NCBI RefSeq assembly: GCF_963678635.1
Contig: NC_087066.1
Coordinates: forward strand, 12,198,517-12,262,516
DNA: 64,000 bases
Direction: 5' to 3'
From: Symsagittifera roscoffensis
Taxonomy: Eukaryota > Xenacoelomorpha > Acoela > Convolutidae
Every line of letters starts with the position of its first letter. The stretch's first letter is position 1. The position numbers were made by a program, and so were the translations under genes. Positions 23,010-33,540 of the stretch are shown in pieces. Under the pieces are notes generated by a model. That model saw only the letters and a program-made list of their open reading frames with translations, had not been told where the DNA came from and searched no databases.

Positions 23010-23930
23010 CAAGTCAAGCAGTGGTATGAATTTGAGTCATAGGGAACCTACAAATCTGCCGGTCCTCGCTCCGCTGCGGTACAAATACTTTAGTCGTCCA
23101 CATGTCGTGACCAAGAGCGACATTTTGTAGATATGCTCTGGACTGAGAACGAAACGCAATTGCCCCAATTCTACTATTACACTATCGCGAAATTAAAGTC
23201 ACTCAAAAAAGATTCGATAAAGACGTCAGTCTGAAGCAACGCTATAGTCAGACCATCAAGGACGATCTCGATAAAGGATACATTGTTCCTGCTGGTCCGC
23301 ACGATCAACAAAATTGCACTGCTCGAGAATGGTACTTACCACATTATGCAGTGATAAATCACAACGAACATGAAAAAGTGATACGGGTACTAAATGGTGA
23401 GTCATAATCTCAAGGAACATTGTTGAATCACTCTCTGTTGGTTGGTGCTGGTCTGCTACAGAGTTTAATACCAATTCTCCTCCGGTTCCGACAGTTCAAG
23501 TTTGCAGTTTCCGCTGAAATAGAAGGAATGTTCTTGCAAGTTGGTGTTAAACCAATCGATCAACATTATCTGCGTTTTTTGTGGCATGAGGATCCCAAAA
23601 CGGATGTGAGGATTTTTCAGAAAGCTTGGGACATTTTTGAAACTCGAGACTCCCCACTTGTGCAATTTATGAGCTCCAGCAAACCGAAAGAGATTTATGA
23701 GCTCCAGCTTCCGCTGTCCCTTTTATATGGATGACTTCTTAAGATATATCGCCGATCTCAGAGCCGCTCTAAAATTCAGCCAAGATCTTTTAAGTTTGCT
23801 AATTCTAGGAGTGTTGAGATTAACCACGTTCGTCAGCAATGATCCAGATTTTGCAGAATAATTAAATCCAGAAAACAGCGAGGTTAGTACTATAAAGGAA
23901 ATCAATTTAAAGGTACCGTTCGTGCCCACC
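23010..23930 (+). pseudogene. BEL/Pao copy 2: reverse transcriptase remnant
   Basis: Counterpart of 16060-16990 with the same frame breaks. The palm segment reads 'LNHSLLVGAGLLQSLIPILL' and 'EGMFLQVGVKPIDQ'. Tyr-Met-Asp-Asp is at 23724-23735. Just before it copy 2 has 'gagatttatgagctccagctt', a local rearrangement by repetition of 'atttatgagctccagc', replacing part of the copy-1 text. Confidence 0.85.
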
Positions 23931-24054
23931 TTTTACTGAATGATGTTTGGCGTCTTCCTGGTCAGAAGTGGGTTGAGCCATTGTCAGGCGTGCTTCAGAT
24001 GAACTTCATAGAAGGGCACTCTAAATTATCAAAACTTGGCTGTTTAACAGTTTT

Positions 24055-25392
24055 TTGCTGTTCCTTAGCTACCTCGTTACACCAAATAGAAATGCATTTT
24101 TGATGACAGTTCTTTTGTTCGGTTGCTTTCCCGACTACTTACGTTCGGTTGCTTTCCTGCGCGGTCGTTTCGTCGTCACAAATGAAAGCAAGATTACTTT
24201 TGTATTCAGAAAAGCTAGAGTAGCGCCGATGAAAACTCTAACAATTCCTAAGTTTGAGTTGCAAGCAGCATTACTGGAGAGCCGTCTGAGAATTTAAATC
24301 GAGAAACCAATAACAATGACTTTCAAATAATCATTCATGTTAACTGATAGTACTACTGTGCCGCAATAGTTGAGTTCTACCAGCAAGTTGCATGTCTTTG
24401 TGGCTAATCGGTTTTTCGAAGTTCTCGAAACCATCACAATTGATGAATGGTCCCATGTGTCCAGTGGCGACAATCCAGCAGATACCGCCACCCGCGGAAC
24501 TAACTGCGGAAAGAAAGTGGTTGGGTGAAAAGTCCACACTTTTTGAAATCTAAGGATTAACCTTTCAAACCTGATATAGAAGTTCTCGTTGGCGCTTCTT
24601 ATTCACGTGGGCGCTTCGCTTCTTATTCATGTGTATGACGACTCGCGCCGTTCATCTCGAAGTTGTTCCGTCTTTCGACACAAATTCTTGTGTAATGCGC
24701 ATAAAACGCTTCACTGCTTGGCTTCCGTCACATGATATCCGACAATAATACGGATTTCGTTGGCTCGACCAAAGAGCTGACTTATTAAACCGAGATTTGA
24801 AATCGCCATGCGCCCGTTTTGCTGGCTCATAAAAGGCCAAATCTGGAAATTCAATTCACCCAGTGCTCCTCATCTGGGAGGTGTGTGAGAAAGGCTCGTC
24901 CGGAGCATTAGGAAAAAACTTCTATGACATTTTCGGATTACGAAAACTCACTGATGAAGTCCACAGATCAACGTTCAGTTGAGCGCTCTCTAAGCAACCG
25001 TCCGCTCGCACCCGGATCCTCCGATCCGATTGATCCCGAAACGATAACGCCGAAACGATAATTTTCTACATGGACACCCTCCCGCCTCTTGATTTTGAGC
25101 AAACATTCAATCATTCGACATCGAGCTCAATTCTCTTCAGTTCTCATCTTGACTCGCTGGCTCCGTGAGCACGTACCAATGCTTAACAAACGAGCGAAAT
25201 GGTTTTCTTCTCCAGAATCACACCTGAAAACTGGAGATCTCGTTTGTATGATTGAGGACAAAAGTCCCAGAGGCCAAAACCCGTTAGCAAGAGTCAAGTC
25301 GTTGAACTACGGTAACGACGGCCTTGCGCGGTCCGCCGTATTTAGATCGGCAACCGGCGAGTACCCGTTCTCGCTCTTTTGGGGGCGGAGTA
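24055..25392 (+). pseudogene. BEL/Pao copy 2: RNase H, integrase remnant and complete DUF5641
   Basis: The RNase H text 'FRKARVAPMKTLTIPKFEL' lies at 24055-24297. Integrase pieces with 'TRAVHLEVVPSF' and 'SDNNTDFVGSTKEL' follow near 24640-24780. The open frame 25089-25442 holds DUF5641: 'LTRWLREHVPMLNKRAKW', 'TGDLVCMIEDKSPRGQNPLA', 'LNYGNDGLARSAVFRSATGE'. This domain closes BEL/Pao polyproteins and is complete here, unlike copy 1. Stops between the domains exclude a working protein. Confidence 0.85.
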
Positions 25393-25530
25393 TGTTAGCG
25401 CGACTATCTTTACGTTCGTTTTATATTGCTCCTTTCATATAGATTTTGTATGTTAGTCTTAACCAAAAATTTCTCTTGAAACCATTTAATCTTAGAATCT
25501 AAGACTTGAACTAATTTATGTCTAGTTTCG
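25393..25530 (+). repeat. 3' LTR of BEL/Pao copy 2
   Basis: It starts 'TGTTAGCGCGAC' immediately after the DUF5641 domain and aligns with the segments before gag at 12646 and 19523. The right limit is uncertain, since similarity fades after 'ttatgtcta'. Confidence 0.65.
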
Positions 25531-26029
25531 GTTTTTATTCAAATTTTTTCAGTAGCTGATTCTGTTGAATTTTTATTTGTTTAACTGAGCTACGTATCAG
25601 TTTGTGCAAAATAGTGTTCAAAGAAAAATGTTTAATTATCTAAAGGTTCAGATGCCCACAAGTTGAGAGAGTGGAAAAAGTGCGATTTCCGAAAATTGTT
25701 GTAATTTTGGATTTGATTTTGGAAGTGAATTCTTTCTTTTATTTTTAAACAGCCGTCCTTCTGTTTAAAGCAGGAAAACAGATATCATTTTCAAACATAG
25801 GTTCAGATTCTGATACCTTCACATTGTTTTGCTGTTTTTAATATCGAAACTTAGTTTTAACAGAACTTCTTTAAATTGAAGTTTGAAGCCTTTGGCTTTT
25901 CTTTTTCCACTCCACTTGTAAGTTTTTATAACCAAAGTTTTGCTTCTTTTCAAAATAATGGACGTGGAAAACGTAACCAAATTGCTATTGAAATTGGTGT
26001 GATAAGCAATCTATGTTTTTGCCGTTTTC
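25531..26029. other. No gene recognised
   Basis: AT-rich spacer. 'ggcttttctttttccactcc' at about 25897 resembles the left end of the miniature transposons, and 'gagagagtggaaaaagtgc' at 25664 a right end, but they stand in the wrong order for one element. Confidence 0.4.
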
Positions 26030-26400
26030 TCTTCATTGTTCCACTTTCGCAACAACAAAAAAATGTTTGTCCTCGGGGTGTTTTTTTTCGTCAGACAAAT
26101 TTCGACTCATTAACTAGCCATTTTTGACGGATTTTTTTTATATCGTTCAAAAGGTATTGTCTTGAGCTTAAATTTATATATTTGTTTCACCTGTGATCAG
26201 TTTCGTATGTTATGGGGGTTTAAAGATTGCCATTTTGGCCAATTTGGAACAATTGAATCGCAATAAATTTCACGCTATTTTCGCGTAAGCTGAGATTTAA
26301 TCCGTCTTAGAAACTGTTCCAAGTTGGTTGAAAAAAGCTTATTTTCCATAATTGGTTTGCTGCTAGAAGCGAAACGTTTTATTTTCTACTTCCTTTAGCA
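26030..26400 (-). repeat. Dispersed repeat D, inverted copy
   Basis: Reverse complement of the D family at 45390-45720, with all blocks in matching order, including 'gatcacaggtg', 'gccaaaatggcaatc' and 'cccgaggacaaacat'. The best evidence that D is about 370 bp long. Confidence 0.75.
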
Positions 26401-26628
26401 TGTGTGGGGGGATTTTTACAAAAATTTCCGAAAAAAATTTATTTCGTTTTTTTAAATGTTTTTTTTTCGAGTTATTACTGCTCAATAGACCATAAAAGGC
26501 AATGGGAACATTCAGGGCTTCAACTTGATACGAGCAGTCTTGTTTCAATTTCAATTTGGCAAAACTTATTTTAATATTTCCATTATGCAATAAAGAAATT
26601 GCGTTTTATTAGAAGGGTAGGGTGGACA

Positions 26629-26828
26629 NNNNNNNNNNNNNNNNNNNNNNNNNNNNNNNNNNNNNNNNNNNNNNNNNNNNNNNNNNNNNNNNNNNNNNNN
26701 NNNNNNNNNNNNNNNNNNNNNNNNNNNNNNNNNNNNNNNNNNNNNNNNNNNNNNNNNNNNNNNNNNNNNNNNNNNNNNNNNNNNNNNNNNNNNNNNNNNN
26801 NNNNNNNNNNNNNNNNNNNNNNNNNNNN
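26629..26828. other. Assembly gap (200 N)
   Basis: Exactly 200 unknown bases, the size of a standard scaffold gap; true length unknown. Confidence 0.99.
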
Positions 26829-27279
26829 ACTGGACAAAAAATTAACTCAATTGACAATAATCGATGAATTCTTAAAATTTGTTCGAAACTACAAAGCTTA
26901 TTTTTTTTGGTTGAAGCTTATGTTTTTTTGTTCGAAACTACAAAGCTTTTTTTTTTCGGTGGTCCTCTCATTTAAAGTAAGGCAGCTGCATGACTAAACT
27001 TTAAACAAAACTCGTCAAGGATTATAAGGATTTTGTAAAAATTTTTAATTGTTTCGACATGTTGGAATTTGACAATGGTCAGATAAAAATAAAAAGCTTT
27101 CTCGCAAGGAAAAAAGGATGAGTTTAAATTCCGATCCACAAACATCCAAAATTTCTGTGCGAGTTTCAATTTGGCGCTATTACTACAAAATAATAAAAAT
27201 TTTTAGATTTTGCAAAACTTCACTGCGAAATTGAAACACAAGCTGACCGGCTACTCATTTAGCTAAACCCGTTTGTTCA
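26829..27279. other. No gene recognised
   Basis: AT-rich sequence with a short direct repeat of 'gttcgaaactacaaagctt' at about 26880 and 26930. Confidence 0.5.
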
Positions 27280-29520
27280 ATGGAACTACTTCCACAGCGT
27301 TCCAAGATTGCATCGATAACTTCGAGTGAGCGTCAAAAAGAAGCAGCTCTTGCAAAAACTAGATACGAGGAAATTAAACGCCAAAAGCTGGGTTTGAAGC
27401 TCCAGTCGGCGAAGAGAAAGCTAGAGCCCGTCGATATTGTTGTCGACAAAAACCGTTAAAGCTTGTCGTCAAGGGACGCCGTTACAAGCTGCCGAGGAAA
27501 AACTTGGGTATCTAGAGGATTTATTCAAATTCGATAAGCTTTGTCGAAGCATACTTCAAACAAAATGTCACTCTGGACCATGCTTCCAGCTATTTGTCCT
27601 TTTAAACTGTCAAACCGCCGTTTAGAGTGAATCTAAGCGTGTTGCATTCTAAATCGACTTTTTTGAAAGCACAATATTCAATGGTGCAAGTGAGCAAAAT
27701 CCCGTATTTCTCAAAATGAATTGGCCGTGTACCAATGAATATAGCTCTTACGAGCCGAAAATACCTTACATGCAATGTTATTTTGCTGAAAGACGCTTTG
27801 AGAACCCTGCAGAGGTGGGACATTTTTTGACAACTGTTGCTGTTCTTTTGGAAAAACACTCGAGCTGCCCGTCATTGAAAAATGCACAATTTGAAAAGCG
27901 GTTTCAGTTTTGCTTCATGTTTATCTAGTTTTGTCGACGTTATAAAATTTTTATGATCTGACTACAACTTGAATAATACCTCGTTATTGAATCGAGAAAT
28001 CTGTTATTTCGAAACTGTCGCTAACATGGTCTCTACATGCAATCAAGAGATGTTGCAATTGTTTGATTGGGCTTCGATGACTGGCTCCGTTACAAAATCA
28101 AGGCTCATTACATTTGCCTGAAAAAAGTCCAAAATTGGTTCCCACATATCAGCCACGAAAGTCTTTGCTGCAGCGGCCACAAAAGTTCATAAGGTCACAT
28201 ACCTTCTATGTTTTTAGTGTGAGGGGAACAGCTCAAAGCTCAAAACAAGCTTTGCCTTGACTGTCTACAACCCGATCAAATATTTTGGAAATGCCTTAAA
28301 GTCCAAAAACGTATTAATTATTTTTGTAAAGTACTCATAATGTCTTGTTGCATGGCGCTGAGCAATTTCTTGCTGCAAAGTCTCCTAACAAACATCCGAG
28401 TCAAGACAAATAGAACAATGAGATATCGCGTTTAACATTGCTAATTCTTCGTTGCACAGAAAAATTAGCCAGACTCCTTCCTGCGCTTTACGTAGAAATA
28501 GGAGAAGATTGAAGGACAGAATTGAATACTACCTTCCTAATGTGCGAATGTTGCTGTTCCTACTCATGATTCTTGGCGAAACTAGCAAAACTATTAGATT
28601 TAATAGGGACAAAAACAGAAATTTCAACACAATCAGTCTCCACCGAGCAAGTTGAACTAAACCTGATTGCGGAATTTGATCACAATCACGTTGTGTACAG
28701 TTTCAGCTTTAACCTTCTCGTCAAAGAAAATCTGAACACCTTCTGAATTTGCCAGATCTTTTTCCGTATTTGCAGCCTATTAATCCCGTTGTTTACAAGA
28801 ATCCGATGCTGATATGATATTAGGGCAAGATGCTTTCCCAGCGATCAAACCTTAAAAAACTTCCACGAGAAAACCGAAATGTTGTTGCTTGTATGCCCCA
28901 TCAACGAGTCTTTACAGGTCTGTTTTTGTCGCCAAATGCCGTTCGAGCAGCTACATTCAAATTATAGTTGCTGGTATAGTTTTTTGCTGACCAAATGATA
29001 AAGTGGTGTAAGCTTTTATTGTATGGAAGATTCTACAGGCTGAATCCCGTCCCGCAGCTGAAAAACTTGTTTGGAAAATTTCGATTCTACCACGATTCAT
29101 AATGGCAGTCGTTGCTTCAATGGTATGCTCAGAGTTGATGATCAGATTATTCTCCCAGATCCTCGATACGCCTCGTTGGTTCAACTTAAATCTATTGAAA
29201 ATTTCTAGCGAAAGATTTGAACCTCAAAAATGAATACGCTTCGGATTTCCTTATTGATTTGGAGAGGAATTACTTAATCTACTCAAGAAACCATTCGGAA
29301 AGCGAAATGTATATTCTGCATCACCCGGTTCTAAGTCCAAAGGAACAAGTCATTTTTCGGTTCGTCTCGAACGGAGAGTCAAACTTTCTCGGGAAATCCC
29401 TAACTATATATTTTTTTCATGAGAAGTGTTCATCAAATTTTTACCGCCTAAATTTCAAATTGGTTGCACCGATTCTTTTTATTGATTCGTTCGTTACATT
29501 TACAGAGTATTGAAAATGTA
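27280..29520 (+). pseudogene. Second, diverged BEL/Pao relic
   Basis: At 27280-27440 the frame gives a charged helical gag-like start, 'ELLPQRSKIASITSSERQKE' onward. At about 28770-28960 text such as 'INPVVYKNPMLI' resembles the stretch between protease and reverse transcriptase. At 29080-29200 a frame gives 'HNGSRCFNGMLRVDDQIILP', and at 29217-29420 'YASDFLIDLERNYL', 'MYILHHPVLSPKEQVIFRF' and 'NFLGKSLTIYF', in the order of the N-terminal reverse transcriptase motifs of BEL/Pao (HHPV, then F-N/D-x-x, then S-L-N). The palm and later domains are missing. It differs clearly from the 12-25 kb element, so it is another family or a much older copy. Confidence 0.6.
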
Positions 29521-30214
29521 AGTCCATGTGTGCAATAATGGGTTCTTTACCAATCCTCCCTTAATTTGATTTTTGACGGTAACTGTTTCTTAATTCGTAT
29601 TGTTATTATGTGGATTCTTAACAGCATAAATTAAAGTCGGCTGCTTTATTACACTAATTTGATAACTTGATTCAAGAATTCCAATAAATACCAAGAAGAA
29701 GGAAAGGAGGTTGATGTCGGAATGAAAATTTTAATATTCGATCCACCTTTTTCCTTCTCTGGTAACACACTCACAAATGGCTCCTCTATTGACTTTTTCC
29801 ATTCACTGTTATTTTTATATTCTAGATTCTCATTCACGTTGAGTAATTGTCAAGACAAATTTTTGGTGAGCTAAATTTGCAATTAAAAGCCATTTGTATC
29901 ATACATTGCTGGCTCCTAAAATTAAAAAGAACACCGTGATTTCGAGAGCGTCAATTTTGAATGCCATAGTGGAACCGCATGAAAACTCTAGACGCAAAAA
30001 TTGTCTTAGATGTGAAAAAAGCGCTTCGCCAAATATGTCAGTCCCAATTTTGAGGAAATAAGAGATAATGTTTATGCTGAGACAGACTTGCTCATGTAAT
30101 TCTTGATCGATGAGTCTCAACTTCCGAAATGTGATTACACATGAGCTGTTATTTGAATTCAAATGAAAAAAAGTAAGCTGGCCGAAAAATTTTGTAGGGA
30201 CTCTAGAAAAATTA
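29521..30214. other. No gene recognised
   Basis: AT-rich spacer with short overlapping open frames on the minus strand and no supported domain. Confidence 0.4.
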
Positions 30215-30366
30215 CGTAACAAGCATGTGATTTTACATGTTTTGACATTTGAATCACATGTGACACGCCATTTCTCCCGAGCTTTTAATCACAAGTGACG
30301 AACATCTGAAATTGCGTAAAAACTTGATTTTACGTGCTTGGACATGTGAATTACATATGACACCTG
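30215..30366. repeat. 97-bp imperfect duplication
   Basis: 'tgattttacatgttttgacattt' style sequence at 30228 recurs at 30325 ('tgattttacgtgcttggacatg') followed by matching 'gaatcacatgtgacac' and 'gaattacatatgacac'. Each unit also contains inverted ACATGTGA words. Confidence 0.65.
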
Positions 30367-30597
30367 TTTTTTTTTTGATTAATTCTTTGACAGGATCATT
30401 GGCATCAATCTGCATTACGAGGCCAAAAAACAGATTTGTGCATTCTGGATTCCGCAACACGCCAAAAACAGATTTGTCGCGGAATATGCAACTTTGCTAC
30501 TTTTCTTTGATATTCTTTGCTGTTTTGGATAGCACAAACAAATACCTAAAACACTGTACCGCTCAAAACCGTTCCAAAAATAGGCAATTTTGCGGAA

Positions 30598-30785
30598 CCC
30601 GCATTCGTATTTGCGGAATCTAGAACAATTTGTGAAATAAACGAACAAAAAATAGGTTATCTGTATAGTTAAACTGAGCTGTTGCGGATTCCGCAACTGT
30701 AAGTGGAAATCGCAAATTGTAAGTAGAATCCGCAAATTGTAAGTAAAATCCGCATTTTGTATGCGGATTCCGCTTACATATATAT
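30598..30785. repeat. 'GGAATCC' short-motif cluster
   Basis: Repeated 'GTAAGTAGAATCCGCAAATT' units in direct orientation at 30680-30760, bounded by 'tgcggattccgc' at 30684 and 30762. Related to the blocks at 31.4-31.6 kb, which stand in the opposite orientation. Confidence 0.75.
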
Positions 30786-30879
30786 GTATATGTGTGCTAT
30801 AGTGATTAAAAGTATATATTTTATTTACTGGTCACCTGAAAAATCAATCTAATTACTACATTGATCAACTTCGATCTCA

Positions 30880-31240
30880 AATCCTATCAACTTCGTTCTC
30901 AATTCACTAGAATTGGAATCTACTAGATGATCAGTGTTTGGGATTGATAGAATCCCAAATACTGACCAGTATTTGGGATTTATGCAATCCAAAATACTGA
31001 CCTAATTCGACAATATGCTGTGTGTTGTGTTTCCATGCACTCTCAACCCAATGGCTACAAATATTGAATTTATTCGGCGTTTTGCTTCCAAAATCAGTAC
31101 TTGGGATTGACGCAAAATCTCAAATACTGACCATGAATCTTGGTGACATGCTGTATGATCTGTGTTGTATTTCCATACACTCTCAACTCAATGACTATAA
31201 AAATTGAACTTCCTCGGTGTTGTGTTTCCAAAATACTAAA
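30880..31240. repeat. 140-bp tandem duplication with 'CAAATACTGACC' words
   Basis: The segment 31021-31093 (around 'ttccatgcactctcaaccc') recurs at 31161-31233 with about 15% differences. Words 'AATACTGACC' and their complements lie between and before the copies at 30925-31135. Confidence 0.75.
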
Positions 31241-31384
31241 AGGTGACATCCACCGATTTAGTTAACAAATGTTTTGAGATTTGTTCGTGGATTCCGCTGA
31301 CAATAGTTAAGTCCTTGCCTTTAAAGTCCGCATTGCTATAGATTAGAAACCCAGCTCTAGCTTTTAATTGTAAAAACAGAACTC

Positions 31385-31715
31385 TGAGTCCACTTAGTTT
31401 GAGGAATCCACTTACTTTTGCGGATTCCGCTTACAAATTTTGCGGATTCCAATAACATTTGCGGATTCCACTTACTTTTTGTGGAATTCGCTTACAGTTG
31501 CGGAATTCATTACAACCAGCTATTTTGTTGCAGAAGCCGCGGCACAACAAATGAGCCGACAAAATTTACGTTATAGGTATTTGTACGCGGAACTCACAGA
31601 AGTTTTGTAAGTGGAATCCATTTACATTTTGAAATATGTTGAAAGGTTTGTCTATTGAATCAAGGAATATTTAGAGACAAAAATGTGCGCCTATCCGGTG
31701 CACAGTTTGGCATGT
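31385..31715 (-). repeat. Dispersed 'GGAATCC' repeat, second main copy
   Basis: It contains 'tgcggattccgcttacaa' units at 31420-31500, then 'gccgacaaaatttacgtta', 'aggtatttgtacgcggaa' and 'tgtaagtggaatccatttac' (31555-31630), then 'gcgcctatccggtgcac' at 31689. The same blocks in inverted order make up 48700-48870, and part of them ends the inverted duplication at 61950-62032. Confidence 0.7.
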
Positions 31716-33540
31716 GAAATCGGGGTAATCAAAAACAATGAGCTTGAGGACGAAATTTTTTGATTAATATTTGGAGTTGGAGACAAACTAAACCAGCTTC
31801 TTCGTTCACCAGCAACGCTTTTCTTTTTTGAGTGATTGTTTCTATTGCAGTTCTGCTTTTCTGCTAGGTCATTTTTTCATTTTCAGACATTACTATCATA
31901 TTTTCTAAAAAAAAAAATTAAAAAATGTATGTTTCAACCTAAGGAAAAATTAAAAAAAAAAACAGATTTTTAAAACTAATTCAAGATAAATCAGGGGTTG
32001 AACATGTAAGAAAAATACAAGCATAAGAAGGAGCATCTCAAGCTTATATATACTAAAAATTGTTAACTGACTAAGGGTTTTAAAAATCAAAATGTCACTA
32101 AAATTATTGGTATACTAACCAAAAAAAAACTTAAGAAAAAATCAAGAGAGTCGTAAAGCCCCTGCTTTTCTGCTCAAAGTTATACCGAGACGCGTTTTTA
32201 AAATAATGAACACTTATTAACAATACTTTTTGTAGAATAATTTTTTTTGCGCACTGTTAAAAAACATTAAAAAACCTGTAAGTTAGAAGTGTTTTTTGAC
32301 AAAAGTGATACCGTTTTTCGATTCATGTGATATGATGTATAAAACCAATAATAATGGATTTTTTCTACTTTTAGTTTGTTTCATGTCGAGCATTTTTTTT
32401 GCAACTGTTTTTGCATTTAGCACATGCTTCTATCACAAAACGTTTGAATAACGATCTGACTGTACAGTCTACTCGATTTATAAACCTACACCTAGTGAAG
32501 CTGCATAACGAATTCAAACGTTCCCCACACATCCATTTAGGTCAATCAGTTTGATTTTCCGAGCTAAGGTTGACACTTTTTTGGTGTGCGTGTTTTTTTT
32601 TGGCCGAGTGACAAAAAATCAGGTCAAAATACCAATGTTGAGCAATTTTTGGAAGTTTTTGGCTAAAAATTACCATACATGCATGCATTCATACAAATTT
32701 TATCCGCCTCCAATTCCTCAATTTAAAGTATTTCTCAATATAAAGTAAATATAAAATATTTTACCAGTGCACTATTTGAATGTGTTGAGAAATACGAAAA
32801 AAAAACAGCTATCCAACGGATTAGTCTATGAAAAAAAATATCAATAGAAATTTTGAACAAAAAAAACGAATGAAGGTTTTCTGCTTGGCTGAAATCACAA
32901 TGTCACTCTACTTCTGGCGCTTCAGTGATATCAAAGAACAAATCTTAGCTTAATGTAATTTTCTTTGTTTGGTTTATTTTTTTTTAAAATGCTCGAGTCT
33001 CAAAAAATTTCCCGGTTCAAGTTATTCCATGTAATCTTTTTCGTTTTTTTACGAGTGGTAATTAAGAAATGAAAAGCGTAATTGATGCGGACCATCAGGT
33101 GGAGAAATTAAAAGCGCTTACGGTTGAGCAGAGGCAAAAAAAAATTACTTGAGAAAAATCAGGCTACTATGAATGATACATGGCACGAAAAAAGCTATTT
33201 GAGATAAATTGAGTGGCGGTGATAAACCCACCTTTTGATATATGAAAATATTAACTATTTTAAAAGAAAAACACTGGAGTTTTTCAAAAATCATCCTGCG
33301 ATGAAAATGAAATAAAAAACGTAGTGTATGTCATATTTTAGCAAGCACAGTTTCAATCGATTCTAATCAATTACAATATATGGTATTCTGTACTTTGCAG
33401 CTAAATATAAAAGGCTTTATGTTCGTAAAACACGCAAGAATTTGAATACGAGGAGACGAATAAGCATAAATTTGAGTAAGCGTTCGACCCCATCTGTTTG
33501 GCTACGGCATGATTACAGCGACCAACTGCGATCTACCAAC
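31716..33540. other. No gene recognised
   Basis: Very AT-rich DNA with A-runs at 31909 and 31955. No exon, repeat family or RNA gene could be supported up to the satellite array. Confidence 0.5.

Larger units (their letters stand above)
19188..25250 (+). repeat. Segmental duplication, copy 2 (BEL/Pao plus flank)
   Basis: This is the second copy of 12304-18293, nearly identical in sequence. Differences include a G-run of 15 in place of 20, a 71-bp tandem duplication at 22050-22191, a few substitutions, a 12-base loss near the reverse transcriptase catalytic motif and an extra 17-18 bases near 24857. Beyond 25250 the BEL/Pao element continues to its normal end and LTR, which copy 1 has lost. 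Confidence 0.9.

Noticed and set aside
26583-26997. Open frames spanning the first N gap
   Set aside because: They consist mostly of unknown residues and carry no evidence.
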